Below are positions 51,745-60,934 of a DNA stretch of 64,000 nucleotides, in pieces. The stretch is from the NCBI GenBank assembly GCA_024404675.1, contig JAKSPO010000006.1:46235-110234 (forward strand), read 5' to 3'. The notes below the pieces were generated by a model. The model had not been told where the DNA came from. It did no database searches and was given only the letters and a program-made list of their open reading frames with translations. The DNA comes from Lachnospiraceae bacterium. Its GTDB lineage: Bacteria; Bacillota; Clostridia; Lachnospirales; Lachnospiraceae. A program made the position numbers and the translations under genes. Positions within the stretch are counted from its first letter, which is position 1. Every line of letters starts with the position of its first letter.

Positions 51745-53973
51745 TCATACCGCACTGCCGTTATCTCCGTTATTCCGTCTCTTCATCTTCCGGCTTCCCA
51801 ACGCTAGAAGAAGCGTAACCACCCCATATAGAATATACCAGGAAATCCGGTCTCCCGTCTTCGGCGACGGCAGCTCAAGCTTCGCATTGTAAAAGACAAT
51901 CTCCTTTGGTTCTTCATCCTCCGGTGCGTAGAAGGTAACATCCTCACTCTTTCGATACCCCTCAGGTGCCTTCTGTTCATGCAGAATATAACGGCGTCCG
52001 GCAGCAAGCTTCGCCATCGTCATATGGCTGTTTTCGTTGCTTACCCATTGCTCGACAAGCCTGCCCTGCTCATCCAGAATCTGCAGATGCGCTCCGGCAA
52101 GCGGAAGACCGGATTGCCTGTCCTTCTTTGAGGTATAGACAATTGTCGGTGCATCCATCATCGTAACCTTCGGTTCTCCCACACCGTACACAAAGCTTAC
52201 CGGTTCGGCCTTCAGGTATCCCTCCGGCGCCTCGGTCTCACGAAGTGTGTAGGTCTCCCCCGGTATCAGCTCGGTCGCAAGCTCCGTTTCGCTGCCATCC
52301 GTCACCCAGGTCGCAATCTCCGCCCCAGTAGAATCCTCTAAGCGAAGCGTCGCGCCACTAAGCTCCTCCCCGTCCACAAGACTGATTTTAGATATCAAAA
52401 CACGTGTATAACGGTCCACCATCTCCACCTTGTCGACCACATCGGTCTTACTTACGGTAAATGAGACGTCCTCCGCAAGAAGATACCCCTTCGGCGCCTC
52501 CGCCTCATGCAATCGATAGGTCTTGCCCGCCGTCAGCTTTCCGACAAGCGAACGCGGCTTTCCGTCCGTCACCCACTCGTAGACCAGAGTGTTTCCGTCG
52601 AAAATCTGCAGCTTTGCGCCCTTTAAAAGCGATCCGTCAAGCGCGGACTTCTTACTGATTTCCACCCTCGTCGGCTTATCCTCCATCACGACGCGCGAAA
52701 GACTTCCGTCCTCGTGTACGGTAAATGTCTGGTCCGCCGCAAGCAGGTAGCCTGCCGGCGCTTCCACCTCATGAAGAATATAGGTCTCCCCCGCAGTAAG
52801 AACAGCATCCAGCTCCTTGGCCTTTCCGTCCGTCACCCACTCAAAAACAACATTTCGCTTGCTGTCAAGAATCTGCAGACGGGCGCCCTTCAGCTCCGTT
52901 CCGTCCTCCTTCTCCTCATTTGCATCCGAAGAGGTTGAGTAGCCCTTCTTGGAAACCTGAACCGGCCCTGTCTCGGGCGTCGGTGTCGGCGTAGGAAGCG
53001 TAAGACTGCCTGCTGTTACCTGAACCCCGTACAGATCGGTACGACCGACGAACAGGCGCTGTCTGTGACCGGTATCCTCCGCATAGAATCGAAGCGAGGA
53101 GTTCGCCTTTGTGCTGTATGCCGAAGCGAGAACAACCACTGTTCTTCCTGCTGCAGAGGAAGGAAAGCGTACCCGGACACTTGCACCGTTTGCGATTGCT
53201 TCCTTCGTGCCTTCGGAAACGGAAACAATCTCCGCACCGGGGCAGTCCACGGAAAGCGTCGCATACTCACAGCCGACAAGCTTTACCTTAAGCTCCATAA
53301 CGAACTCGCTTCCCGCTTCAAAGCTCGGCAGGCTTACCGTAGACACATCGTACGCTGCCGCAATCGTCGTACTCTTTCCGCTTTTTGCAAGTGAAAAAAG
53401 CGCGATGGAAGCAGCGTATACCTCTGCTGCGCCTTCCGCCGTACCGGCCTTGACCATCGGTTGACCCTTCTTCGGAGATGGATTCCAGAAGCCAAACACG
53501 TTATAAGCTGCATTTTCCTGCTCCTTGCGATAAGAAAGCCACATACGAACGGCAGCCTGTGTTGCCGCCTGCGCCTTCACCGTATCGGTTCCGAAATCGT
53601 AGCCGCATATCGCTGTCGTGTAAGGATAGCCGTTTCTCAGAATCTCCCGCAGACCGGACATCGTTACATCCGTATATTTCATCGACTCTGCGCCGATGCC
53701 GAAATATTCGGTTCCGTCCACCGGACTCATCTTGCTTGATTCCACGCAATAAGCCGGGAACCGCACCCCGTCAAAGTTTATGTAATGGATATAGTTCTTC
53801 GTACCGAGCCACCTGCCCGCAGCCTCCTCTTTCACAAGAAAATACACCGGTGTGGTTATGGTCAGTGCTGTCCCCTCTACGCTTTTTGCATAAACTCTTC
53901 CGTATGGCGTCAGTGACAGAAAAAGGCATAGCAAAAGCACGGCTGCCTCCGCTTTTTTATACTTAAAAAACAT
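51745..53973 (-). CDS. SpaA-type surface adhesin with thioester domain and LPxTG-like anchor
   Basis: A 742-residue surface protein. Residues 1-30 are a signal peptide. The N-terminal domain carries Cys76 (AYCVESS) and Gln139 in ATQAAVRMW, the pair that forms an internal thioester in TQxA/TED adhesins, able to bond covalently to host amines. Four tandem SpaA/CnaB-like domains follow (about 337-436, 437-524, 525-610, 611-700), each with a strand-one Lys and the HE.EAP.GY-type Glu motif of isopeptide-forming domains. The end is LPSPKTG (701-707), a membrane helix and positive charges, a noncanonical sortase signal. The ATG at 53973 with AAAGGA upstream is preferred over the TTG at 53991. No sortase gene is in this window. 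Confidence 0.88.
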   Translation of the reverse strand: MFFKYKKAEAAVLLLCLFLSLTPYGRVYAKSVEGTALTITTPVYFLVKEEAAGRWLGTKNYIHYINFDGVRFPAYCVESSKMSPVDGTEYFGIGAESMKYTDVTMSGLREILRNGYPYTTAICGYDFGTDTVKAQAATQAAVRMWLSYRKEQENAAYNVFGFWNPSPKKGQPMVKAGTAEGAAEVYAASIALFSLAKSGKSTTIAAAYDVSTVSLPSFEAGSEFVMELKVKLVGCEYATLSVDCPGAEIVSVSEGTKEAIANGASVRVRFPSSAAGRTVVVLASAYSTKANSSLRFYAEDTGHRQRLFVGRTDLYGVQVTAGSLTLPTPTPTPETGPVQVSKKGYSTSSDANEEKEDGTELKGARLQILDSKRNVVFEWVTDGKAKELDAVLTAGETYILHEVEAPAGYLLAADQTFTVHEDGSLSRVVMEDKPTRVEISKKSALDGSLLKGAKLQIFDGNTLVYEWVTDGKPRSLVGKLTAGKTYRLHEAEAPKGYLLAEDVSFTVSKTDVVDKVEMVDRYTRVLISKISLVDGEELSGATLRLEDSTGAEIATWVTDGSETELATELIPGETYTLRETEAPEGYLKAEPVSFVYGVGEPKVTMMDAPTIVYTSKKDRQSGLPLAGAHLQILDEQGRLVEQWVSNENSHMTMAKLAAGRRYILHEQKAPEGYRKSEDVTFYAPEDEEPKEIVFYNAKLELPSPKTGDRISWYILYGVVTLLLALGSRKMKRRNNGDNGSAV

Positions 53974-54006
53974 GTTGAAAAATCCTTTCAAATCAAAAAA
54001 TAGTCA

Positions 54007-54036
54007 GAATAACAGACCAAAATATTCAATTGTCAA
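54007..54036 (-). promoter_or_regulatory. Promoter of the adhesin gene
   Basis: Minus-strand TTGACA (54036-54031), 18 bases, TTATTC (54012-54007). The -10 is poor, which suggests dependence on an activator. Confidence 0.5.
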
Positions 54037-54063
54037 GGTGCAAAAAAAGTTTGTGAAAAAAGT

Positions 54064-54079
54064 TGACCGGAACCGGTCA
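54064..54079. promoter_or_regulatory. 16-bp palindrome upstream of the adhesin promoter
   Basis: TGACCGG-AA-CCGGTCA is a perfect inverted repeat 28 bases upstream of the -35 box, a good position for an activator or silencer site. Confidence 0.5.
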
Positions 54080-54107
54080 GAATAAAAGAATTATAAAAAT
54101 TCAGAAG

Positions 54108-54135
54108 CCGATTGGAGGATGCGCCCTCCAATCAG
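54108..54135 (-). terminator. Terminator of the lipid kinase gene
   Basis: GATTGGAGG and CCTCCAATC stem (54110-54118 and 54125-54133). Minus-strand tail is CGGCTTCTGAATTTTTATAAT, with a delayed T run, 72 bases after the stop codon. Confidence 0.6.
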
Positions 54136-54206
54136 TGTATAAACCATAGCATATATGTAAACGATTCGTCAAGCATTTTCTAAAAAGAATCCGTATACCG
54201 CTGAAA

Positions 54207-55136
54207 TCACACCTCAGGCATACGAAGCTTACCCTCGCCGCAGCGTACCTTCAGATGACGATACTCGCCGAGCACCTCGCCGTCGTTATGAACATACTGC
54301 GGGCAGTTCGTAATCACCTCGAGCTCCCTGCAACGGATGGTCTCGACATTTTTAAGCTTTGTATAAGCGCCGGTCAGGATAAGCGGCATGATAAGCAACA
54401 CCTTTAACGGGCGCATATTATGGGCAAATGTGACCGTAATCTGTCCGTCGCAAGGGTCCGCATCGGGCGCCATCTTAAGACCGCCGCCCTCATAGCGGTG
54501 ATTCATCATGCATAAAAAGATACAGTCGCTGTAGGAGCGGGATACGCCGCCGTCGGGAATCAGGGTCACCTGAAACCGCGGATTGACGAATACCTGCCGG
54601 ATGGCAACCATATAGTACGCAAGCTTCCCAAGATGAAACTTATTCAGACGCTTTTTAAGCTTCGAGGTGTTGACCTCCTCACACACCTTCGCGTCATAAC
54701 CGATTCCGCTGCTGCCCGCGAACCTGGTCGTTACGGTCTCTTCGCCGCAGATAAGCTCCATCTCACCATAATCGTATTCCTTCTTCGCGGTAGAGCTAAG
54801 CACCTTGTCGATCGCTTCCCTTAGCTTCTGCGGAAGCTTCAGCCCGCGCGCCAGATCGTTACCGGAGCCTGCCGGAAGATACACAAAGGAAAGCTCCTCA
54901 TTGACACAAAGTCCGTTAATTGCTTCGTTGGCCGTTCCGTCGCCGCCAACAACCCAGATTGTCTTCTCTCCGGGCACGGAACTTAACTCGTTACAAAGTC
55001 TTCTCGTATCGCCCTCTTCGGCTGCAAGATAAAGCGTATATGCAATTCCTGCATCCTTAAGTGCCTGCTCAACGATTTCGGAAGCCTTCTGCTTGCGTCC
55101 GGCTCTTGCATTTGCATTAACGATTACATGTATCAT
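54207..55136 (-). CDS. Diacylglycerol kinase family lipid kinase
   Basis: A 309-residue cytoplasmic or membrane-bound lipid kinase of the DagK/YegS/DgkB fold. The nucleotide-binding GGDGTANEAING and the GSGNDLARGL motif are intact. It could phosphorylate diacylglycerol in phospholipid recycling or a related lipid. It lies 54 bases after the glycosyltransferase gene on the same strand. The substrate is not determined by sequence. Confidence 0.9.
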   Translation of the reverse strand: MIHVIVNANARAGRKQKASEIVEQALKDAGIAYTLYLAAEEGDTRRLCNELSSVPGEKTIWVVGGDGTANEAINGLCVNEELSFVYLPAGSGNDLARGLKLPQKLREAIDKVLSSTAKKEYDYGEMELICGEETVTTRFAGSSGIGYDAKVCEEVNTSKLKKRLNKFHLGKLAYYMVAIRQVFVNPRFQVTLIPDGGVSRSYSDCIFLCMMNHRYEGGGLKMAPDADPCDGQITVTFAHNMRPLKVLLIMPLILTGAYTKLKNVETIRCRELEVITNCPQYVHNDGEVLGEYRHLKVRCGEGKLRMPEV

Positions 55137-55190
55137 AGCTGCTCCTCGGTCACTGATATTTCGGTTCTGTCGTCAATTCGTTCGCCGCGC

Positions 55191-56144
55191 TCAATCCTTG
55201 CGGGTACCGACCTTCTTCTCTTTGGTAAGATACATCGGTCTATGCTTCAGCTCCATATATGCCTTCGACAGATACTGCCCAAGGATTCCGATCATCAGAA
55301 GCTGGATGCCGCCGAGGAAGAGAATAACGGTGATCAAGGTCGGGAATCCGGCTACCGGGTCGCCCCAGATCAGTGTCTTGATGATGACCCACGCCACCAT
55401 GAAAAGTGCGGCGAAGCAGCATATCGCTCCCAGAATCGAAGCGAGTGCAAGCGGCACGGTGGAGAAGGCGACGATGCCGTTCAGAGAATATCTGACGAGG
55501 CTTCCGAACGACCATTTGGACTGGCCTGCCGGCCGTTCCACATTGTGATACGGAAGCCACAGGGTGCGATAGCCGACCCAGGCAAAGATTCCCTTTGTGA
55601 AGCGGTTCACCTCGGGAAGCGCAAGGACGGAATCGACCATTTGCCGTGTCATCATACGAAAATCGGTCGCGCCCTCGGGAATATCCACACCGGAAATCTT
55701 CCGGTTCAGTTTATAAAACATGCGGGAGAAGAAGGAACGGAGCCGTCCCTCACCCTTTCGATCCACACGGCGCATCGCTACGCTGTCGTACTCTCCGCGC
55801 ATAATCGGATTCAGCATCTCGGAAAGAAACATCGGCGGATGCTGCAGATCGGCATCCATGACAACGACATAATCGCCGACCGCGTTCTCAAGTCCTGCAT
55901 AGATGCCTGCCTCCTTGCCGAAATTGCGCGAGAAGGAGACATACCGAACGCGTGCGTCCTCCTCCGCATATTGCTTCAGAATCGAAAGTGTCATGTCCGT
56001 TGAGCCGTCATCAATGAACAGAAACTCACACTCCACACGGTCGGAAAGCGTCTGCGCCGCAAGGCAGATCTCCCGATAGAAATCCGGGATTACCTGCATC
56101 TCGTTATAGCAGGGAACAACAATCGACAGAAGTCTTTTATCCAT
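55191..56144 (-). CDS. GT2 glycosyltransferase with two C-terminal membrane helices
   Basis: A 317-residue GtrB/DPM1-type glycosyltransferase. The GT-A domain carries VVPCYNE, the DxD region MDADLQHPP and the acceptor-loop VDIPEGATDFR; two membrane helices are near 235-255 and 265-290. These enzymes load a sugar on undecaprenyl phosphate for later surface modification. No partner flippase or GtrA/GtrC gene is seen beside it. It lies 82 bases after the transporter gene. Confidence 0.9.
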   Translation of the reverse strand: MDKRLLSIVVPCYNEMQVIPDFYREICLAAQTLSDRVECEFLFIDDGSTDMTLSILKQYAEEDARVRYVSFSRNFGKEAGIYAGLENAVGDYVVVMDADLQHPPMFLSEMLNPIMRGEYDSVAMRRVDRKGEGRLRSFFSRMFYKLNRKISGVDIPEGATDFRMMTRQMVDSVLALPEVNRFTKGIFAWVGYRTLWLPYHNVERPAGQSKWSFGSLVRYSLNGIVAFSTVPLALASILGAICCFAALFMVAWVIIKTLIWGDPVAGFPTLITVILFLGGIQLLMIGILGQYLSKAYMELKHRPMYLTKEKKVGTRKD

Positions 56145-56226
56145 AACGCCTCCGAAAAATGATGATTAAATCTATCTTACCCCAGAATAGAAACGCTGTC
56201 AAGGAATCCTCTCCTTGTGGGTTGCT

Positions 56227-57534
56227 CTACGAAAGAACAAGCGACAATACCAAAAGTGCTGCAAGAAGCGCAGGAATCACGACGCAGAAGCCGTACTTTG
56301 TGAAGCGGGCAAATGTGTATCTGACACCGGTTGTCTTTAGGATTGACATCCACATGATGCCCGCAAGCGCGCCGATCGGTGTCAGGTAGGCGCCCAGATT
56401 GGAGCCGATGACGGAAGCAAACACCGCGCCCATTTTTGAACCCATAACCCCGTCCCCGGGGATCAAAGTGGAGAACAGGACGCTCATCGGAATGTTGTTG
56501 ATCAGATTCGCAGAAATGGTGGAAACCACACCGTAAACCCAGATCGGATTGCCTTCCGTCATAATACCGGCGATGTGTGAAGAGATGCCGGAACGGTTCA
56601 GAGAAAGCACCAGCGCAAACATCGAAAGCACGAAAGGAATTAACGGCCAGGGAAGTCGTGCTATGCTCCTGCCAATCATCTTCGGTCGGAAGTTCCCGAT
56701 ACGGGAAGCAACCAGCGTCGTAACAATCAGGCAAAGCGCCGCACCAAGTGCAATCCCCCACATCTCAAAGCCTGCATAGGACGAAATCACGAGAAGAATT
56801 GTACACGTAAGAAGATGTACTCCACCCAGAATAACTGCTGTCTTATTCTTTAATTCACTATGTTCTACTGCTGTAGAAATGTCTTTCTTTAAGGACCGGC
56901 CAAAAAGGAGGCGAAGGACGAACCACACAACCGTTCCTGCCGCAAGCGTCGGAAGAATCATCACCCTTGCATAAGGCATAAACCCGAGCCCCGCACTGGT
57001 TGCCAGATAGATATTCGTCGGATTTCCGATGATGAAAACCATGCTGAAGGTATTCGCTGCGACGAATTCCGTTACGAGATACGGAATCGGATCAATCTCC
57101 GCCGACCTCGCAAAATAGCATATAAAAGGGGTAAATGTCAGCACAACGATGTCATTCGAGGTAAACACCGTAAGCACCGAAACCGTCAGATACAGATACC
57201 ACAGAAGCTTCTTCTGACTGCCGCCTGCTCTGCCGAGCGTCACCCCTGCAAGGTAACGGAAGAACCCGGCCTCGTCAAGGTACACCGAAAGGAAGGTCAT
57301 CGAGAAGAATAGAATGAGGATCTTAAGCGGATTCACCGAGGTGTCGGCGGTAAGCCCATCGACATATTCCTTCCACGGCAGAAGCTTCGTGCATAGAAGA
57401 AGCAATGCACCAAGTAACGCAATCCCCGGATAGGTATCAAAAATAATCCCCCGAACCTTAACCTGGGGCTTCCACAAAATCATTCCGATCATGCAAAGGC
57501 ACGTAAGCCCGCATATAATACCGGTTGCTGCCAT
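56227..57534 (-). CDS. ArsB/NhaD (SLC13-like) ion transporter
   Basis: A 435-residue permease with about eleven hydrophobic helices in the ArsB/NhaD superfamily layout (for example FTSNDIVVLTFTPF and the second-half repeat LINNIPMSVLF). Members move arsenite, Na+ or dicarboxylates. No arsR or arsA neighbours are present, which argues mildly against arsenite as substrate. GGAGG lies nine bases before the ATG. Confidence 0.85.
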   Translation of the reverse strand: MAATGIICGLTCLCMIGMILWKPQVKVRGIIFDTYPGIALLGALLLLCTKLLPWKEYVDGLTADTSVNPLKILILFFSMTFLSVYLDEAGFFRYLAGVTLGRAGGSQKKLLWYLYLTVSVLTVFTSNDIVVLTFTPFICYFARSAEIDPIPYLVTEFVAANTFSMVFIIGNPTNIYLATSAGLGFMPYARVMILPTLAAGTVVWFVLRLLFGRSLKKDISTAVEHSELKNKTAVILGGVHLLTCTILLVISSYAGFEMWGIALGAALCLIVTTLVASRIGNFRPKMIGRSIARLPWPLIPFVLSMFALVLSLNRSGISSHIAGIMTEGNPIWVYGVVSTISANLINNIPMSVLFSTLIPGDGVMGSKMGAVFASVIGSNLGAYLTPIGALAGIMWMSILKTTGVRYTFARFTKYGFCVVIPALLAALLVLSLVLS

Positions 57535-57624
57535 GTGCTTTTCCTCCTTCGTATGCGCATTCCTTGCGCCGATTCCGCTTTAAGCATCCATCAAAACCCG
57601 ACTGCATTATATGCTTCTGCGCTG

Positions 57625-57655
57625 AAAAAATCAAGAGCCCCGCAAATAGCGGGGC
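57625..57655 (-). terminator. Terminator of the TauE-alarmone synthetase operon
   Basis: GCCCCGC and GCGGGGC with a 5-base loop. Minus-strand tail is TCTTGATTTTTTC, with the T run starting seven bases after the stem. Confidence 0.75.
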
Positions 57656-57713
57656 GTCGTAAAACAGCAAATGATTATGAATTGACACAAACTCTTTCAG
57701 AGGAATCCGATAC

Positions 57714-58442
57714 TTATATCGACGTAATGTCGCTCTGCTTTAATGTGGGTTTTATCCAGCGTCTGTCATATTTGTTCGCGATGCTCCCAATAACCGTTGC
57801 GGTTAAAGCACCGATGGCATCGATAATGATATCTTTCATGGTATCTGCAAGTGCTGCATGACCGATCAGCAGTGTGCCATCCACGGTCATAAATTTTTGC
57901 ATATTCAATCCTAATATTCCATCGAAAACATACTCATAGATTTCCCAGATTGTGCCAATGGATAACGCAAAGCAAAACGCAAAGACTGCTGTAAAGATCG
58001 GTGAAAGGCTCATTACGATATGCTCATCGCGCAACAAAACCGTAATAGCCATGAATCCGAAGAAGCCCAGCATCAAGCTTGAAAATGCATGCAGAATAGA
58101 GTCCCAGAAAGGGATTACATAGTAAAAGCTCCTCACCTCTCCCAGAAAGATTGCGCAGTATAAGAATATGATGTACATCCCATAAAGAGCCATGGGTAGT
58201 TCAAATCTCAGTTTACGCGCCAGAAAAGTAGGGAGATTGATGACAATCAGGCCAAGCAGACATTGGATAATCATCAGTATGTAATCTGCATCAGAATGAT
58301 ACCCGGCCTCATTTGATGGCACATCACCGAATATCATTCGAGCAATCAGAAATACGACCGGTACCAGAAAGCTTATCACAACAGAGACGTACAAGAAGCG
58401 GTTAAGCTTTTTCTTTTTTTTGTCATTCGTGGATTGCAGCAT
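57714..58442 (-). CDS. Multi-helix membrane protein (YjdF/DUF2238-like)
   Basis: A 242-residue protein with about seven membrane helices. The conserved polar residues WDSILHAFSS, GTIWEIYEYVFD and DTMKDIIIDAIGA resemble YjdF/DUF2238 proteins, whose function is unknown. The His, Glu and Asp lie inside membrane helices, which is compatible with an enzyme or ion route. AAGGGGG lies before the ATG. It follows the alarmone synthetase gene by 14 bases. Confidence 0.7.
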   Translation of the reverse strand: MLQSTNDKKKKKLNRFLYVSVVISFLVPVVFLIARMIFGDVPSNEAGYHSDADYILMIIQCLLGLIVINLPTFLARKLRFELPMALYGMYIIFLYCAIFLGEVRSFYYVIPFWDSILHAFSSLMLGFFGFMAITVLLRDEHIVMSLSPIFTAVFAFCFALSIGTIWEIYEYVFDGILGLNMQKFMTVDGTLLIGHAALADTMKDIIIDAIGALTATVIGSIANKYDRRWIKPTLKQSDITSI

Positions 58443-58456
58443 ATATCCCCCTTCTA

Positions 58457-59134
58457 TCAGAGTATCATTTTACGCAAATGGTTCATTCGCAGATCAAGTT
58501 CGCGACTGAGTTCCGCACAGGTCAAAAGTTCATTTTCTATATTGGCAGAATTATCAATATCCTTTTTGTAACGCAATTGATGCTCCAGGCTGGCCCACGA
58601 GTCCATCGCAACAGTCCTGATCTGTACTTCGACTTTAGTCATTCGTTTCTGATTGGACAAAAAGATCGGGACAGAGACAATGAGATGAAGGCTTCGATAG
58701 CCATTCTCTTTTGGGTTTTGAATATAATCCTTTCGCCTGATCAGTTCGATATCGTCCTGCTGTAGCAATGCCTTCTCTAAATCGTAGACATCTTCACAGA
58801 ATGCGCATACAATTCGGATACCGGCTATGTCATCCAGATTGTTTTCAATTGATTCAATCGTCAGGGGAAGATTGTTTCTTATTAATTTGTCTCTGATGCT
58901 GAGTGCACTTTTTAGACGTGTATGAATATTGTTGATGGGATTTCTGTCATATCTGAGAGAAAACTCTTCATTCAATACTCGGAATTTTGTTTCTATCTCC
59001 AGCATGGCACACTGATAATAAGATTGGAGTTGTCGAAAGCTCATCAGTATTTCTCCGACTTCATTATCAGTTTTGCTTCCGAGAAAATCTCTGAATTGCG
59101 CTTTTAATTGAGTGTCATCTATGGTTTGCTGCAT
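58457..59134 (-). CDS. Small alarmone synthetase (RelQ/YjbM-like)
   Basis: A 225-residue protein with a RelA/SpoT synthetase domain only: GIRIVCAF, NPKENGYRSLHLIV and EVQIRTVAMDSWASLEHQL with no HD domain, no TGS, no ACT. Such small synthetases make (p)ppGpp or pGpp without starvation sensing. The ATG at 59134 with AAAGGA upstream is chosen; the long open frame to 59503 runs antisense to TauE's coding. It lies 32 bases after the TauE gene and 14 bases before the YjdF-like gene, so it belongs to this TetR-flanked operon rather than to relA. Confidence 0.92.
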   Translation of the reverse strand: MQQTIDDTQLKAQFRDFLGSKTDNEVGEILMSFRQLQSYYQCAMLEIETKFRVLNEEFSLRYDRNPINNIHTRLKSALSIRDKLIRNNLPLTIESIENNLDDIAGIRIVCAFCEDVYDLEKALLQQDDIELIRRKDYIQNPKENGYRSLHLIVSVPIFLSNQKRMTKVEVQIRTVAMDSWASLEHQLRYKKDIDNSANIENELLTCAELSRELDLRMNHLRKMIL

Positions 59135-59166
59135 GACGATTATGTCCTTTCCTTTCTGCTGATTCG

Positions 59167-59943
59167 TTATTTGAACCTGTTCACAACCAGGATTGCTGCA
59201 CTTGTGAGAATCATTACCACACCTGCCGCACGGTTCAGGGTCTTTGCATCCGACCTGTTGGCGATTATTGCGGCAATCCTTGCCCAAAGAAGCGTAAATA
59301 TGGCGCATAAAACCACGACCAGTATGTCCGGCATACCGCCAATTGCAAAATGACTGATTCCACCTGTCAGTGCAGTGAATGCCATGATGAATACACTGGT
59401 GCCAACTGCAATATGCATCTGATATCCAAGAAACGAGGTAAGGACAAAAAGCATCATCATTCCACCACCCGCTCCGACAAAGCCACAGATGAAACCGACA
59501 CAAACACCTCCCACAATAGATTTAATCAGTCTTTCCCTTGGCGAAGCCGCATTCATCTGCTCCCGTGTAGTTGTGACCGGTTTCAGAATAAAGCGAAGGC
59601 CGATGAAAATCAGGGCAATTTGCATTGTACTCCCCATCGTTCTCTCGGGAAGGAAGCTTGCTACAAAACTGCCGATAACCGTTACGCCCAGAACGCTGAG
59701 CATCATGGGTAAACTATTTTTGATGTCCAGATTCCCGCTCTTTTTGTAGGTATAAGCGCTGACAGCACTGGCCAGTACGTCACTGATCAAACCTATGCCC
59801 ACCGCTTCATATGCCGGAACCCCTAAAAAGGCGACAAGCATAGGACCAATCACTGCGGCTGCGCTCATGCCGGCAAATCCGGTTCCGATACCAGCCCCGG
59901 CTCCGGCCAGAAAACACACAAATATTGTTGATAATAGTTCCAT
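59167..59943 (-). CDS. TauE/SafE family anion exporter
   Basis: A 258-residue membrane protein with about eight helices, typical TauE/SafE start (FLAGAGAGIGTGFAGMSAA) and the second repeat GFICGFVGAGGGMMM. Members export sulfite, sulfoacetate or similar organosulfur anions. GGGGGACGG lies before the ATG. First gene of an operon with an alarmone synthetase and a YjdF-like protein, and divergent from a TetR gene. The substrate is an inference from the family name only. Confidence 0.88.
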   Translation of the reverse strand: MELLSTIFVCFLAGAGAGIGTGFAGMSAAAVIGPMLVAFLGVPAYEAVGIGLISDVLASAVSAYTYKKSGNLDIKNSLPMMLSVLGVTVIGSFVASFLPERTMGSTMQIALIFIGLRFILKPVTTTREQMNAASPRERLIKSIVGGVCVGFICGFVGAGGGMMMLFVLTSFLGYQMHIAVGTSVFIMAFTALTGGISHFAIGGMPDILVVVLCAIFTLLWARIAAIIANRSDAKTLNRAAGVVMILTSAAILVVNRFK

Positions 59944-59972
59944 CGGAACCGTCCCCCGCTCATAGTAAACGC

Positions 59973-60001
59973 TTGACAGTATATGCTACAATCGGTATTA
60001 T
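59973..60001 (+). promoter_or_regulatory. Promoter of the TetR gene
   Basis: TTGACA (59973-59978), 17 bases, TATTAT (59996-60001). The leader holds GCATATGC (60016-60023), an 8-bp palindrome that could be an autoregulatory site. Confidence 0.65.
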
Positions 60002-60115
60002 AATATACAAATGTCGCATATGCAAACGTCACTTTTTAACAGTTTGGCTGTTGTGAAACGGTTAGCATTGTTCTGTCGCATGAAAAAACCAGAAAGTTTT
60101 GAGAGGTGTGCCACA

Positions 60116-60676
60116 ATGAAGGAAGATCAGAGAATTGCACTGACAAAGAGACTTTTGCAAGAGGGGCTTTTGCGTTTGTTGCGTAAGACGGACCTGAATA
60201 ATATTTCAGTAACACAGTTGTGTACAGAGTCCGGCATCAACAGAGCGACCTTCTACCGTCACTATGCGCAGCCACGCGATATACTGAATGATTTGAAATG
60301 CGATATATTTCAGGAAGTTGCCGCACTTGCGGAGAAGAATGTACCCCAGGGTGATACAAAGAAATGGTTGGAGTCTACTTGTTGTTATTTTTTCGAGCAT
60401 TCTGATGTGCTGAAAATACTTTTTCGATATAGAACCGATGATGAGTTCGTAATATTTTTAAATGAAAGGTTTAATGAACTGTATCCGGACCTGATGCGTA
60501 AGGGATATTTTCCAAATGTAGATAGTGACACGATGAGGCTTAGCGCTTTTTATTACGCCGGTGGTATTTATTATATTCTAAGACAGTGGCTTACAGAGCC
60601 AATCAACAAAACACCGCAGGAAGTGGCGGTGCTGATGCATCACTTCCTCAATGCCACGGAAGGAAATCAGACCTGA
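60116..60676 (+). CDS. TetR-family regulator
   Basis: A 186-residue repressor with an N-terminal TetR helix-turn-helix (ISVTQLCTESGINRATFYRHY) and a helical ligand domain. The ATG at 60116 has GAGAGGTG upstream and begins the usual KEDQR-type N-terminus; the longer frame to 60011 is not supported. It is divergent from TauE, so it probably controls the TauE-alarmone-YjdF operon in response to a ligand that is not known. Confidence 0.88.
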   Translation: MKEDQRIALTKRLLQEGLLRLLRKTDLNNISVTQLCTESGINRATFYRHYAQPRDILNDLKCDIFQEVAALAEKNVPQGDTKKWLESTCCYFFEHSDVLKILFRYRTDDEFVIFLNERFNELYPDLMRKGYFPNVDSDTMRLSAFYYAGGIYYILRQWLTEPINKTPQEVAVLMHHFLNATEGNQT

Positions 60677-60776
60677 TTACAATGCTTGCCTTTATCGCAG
60701 AAACTTGCCGGTATTGGCTGATTATCAGCTTCGGCTAACGTGCATTTAAAGGTTGTACTGACACGCTGACAAGTAA

Positions 60777-60823
60777 AAAATACCGAGTACTGCGGGATCA
60801 CTCCTTAGTACTCGGTATTTCAT
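60777..60823. terminator. Bidirectional terminator between TetR and uraA genes
   Basis: AAATACCGAGTACT and AGTACTCGGTATTT form a perfect 14-base stem with a 15-base loop. T runs on both strands. The rest of the 60677-60934 gap holds nothing recognised. Confidence 0.9.
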
Positions 60824-60934
60824 TTTGTTTTGCCGGTTCATCAGTGGCAGTACTCATAATTCAGTATTACTGTTTTATAAACACTACCCCAAGCTACGAG
60901 GCTCTTACTTATCTATTATCTAACAATGCGAAGC

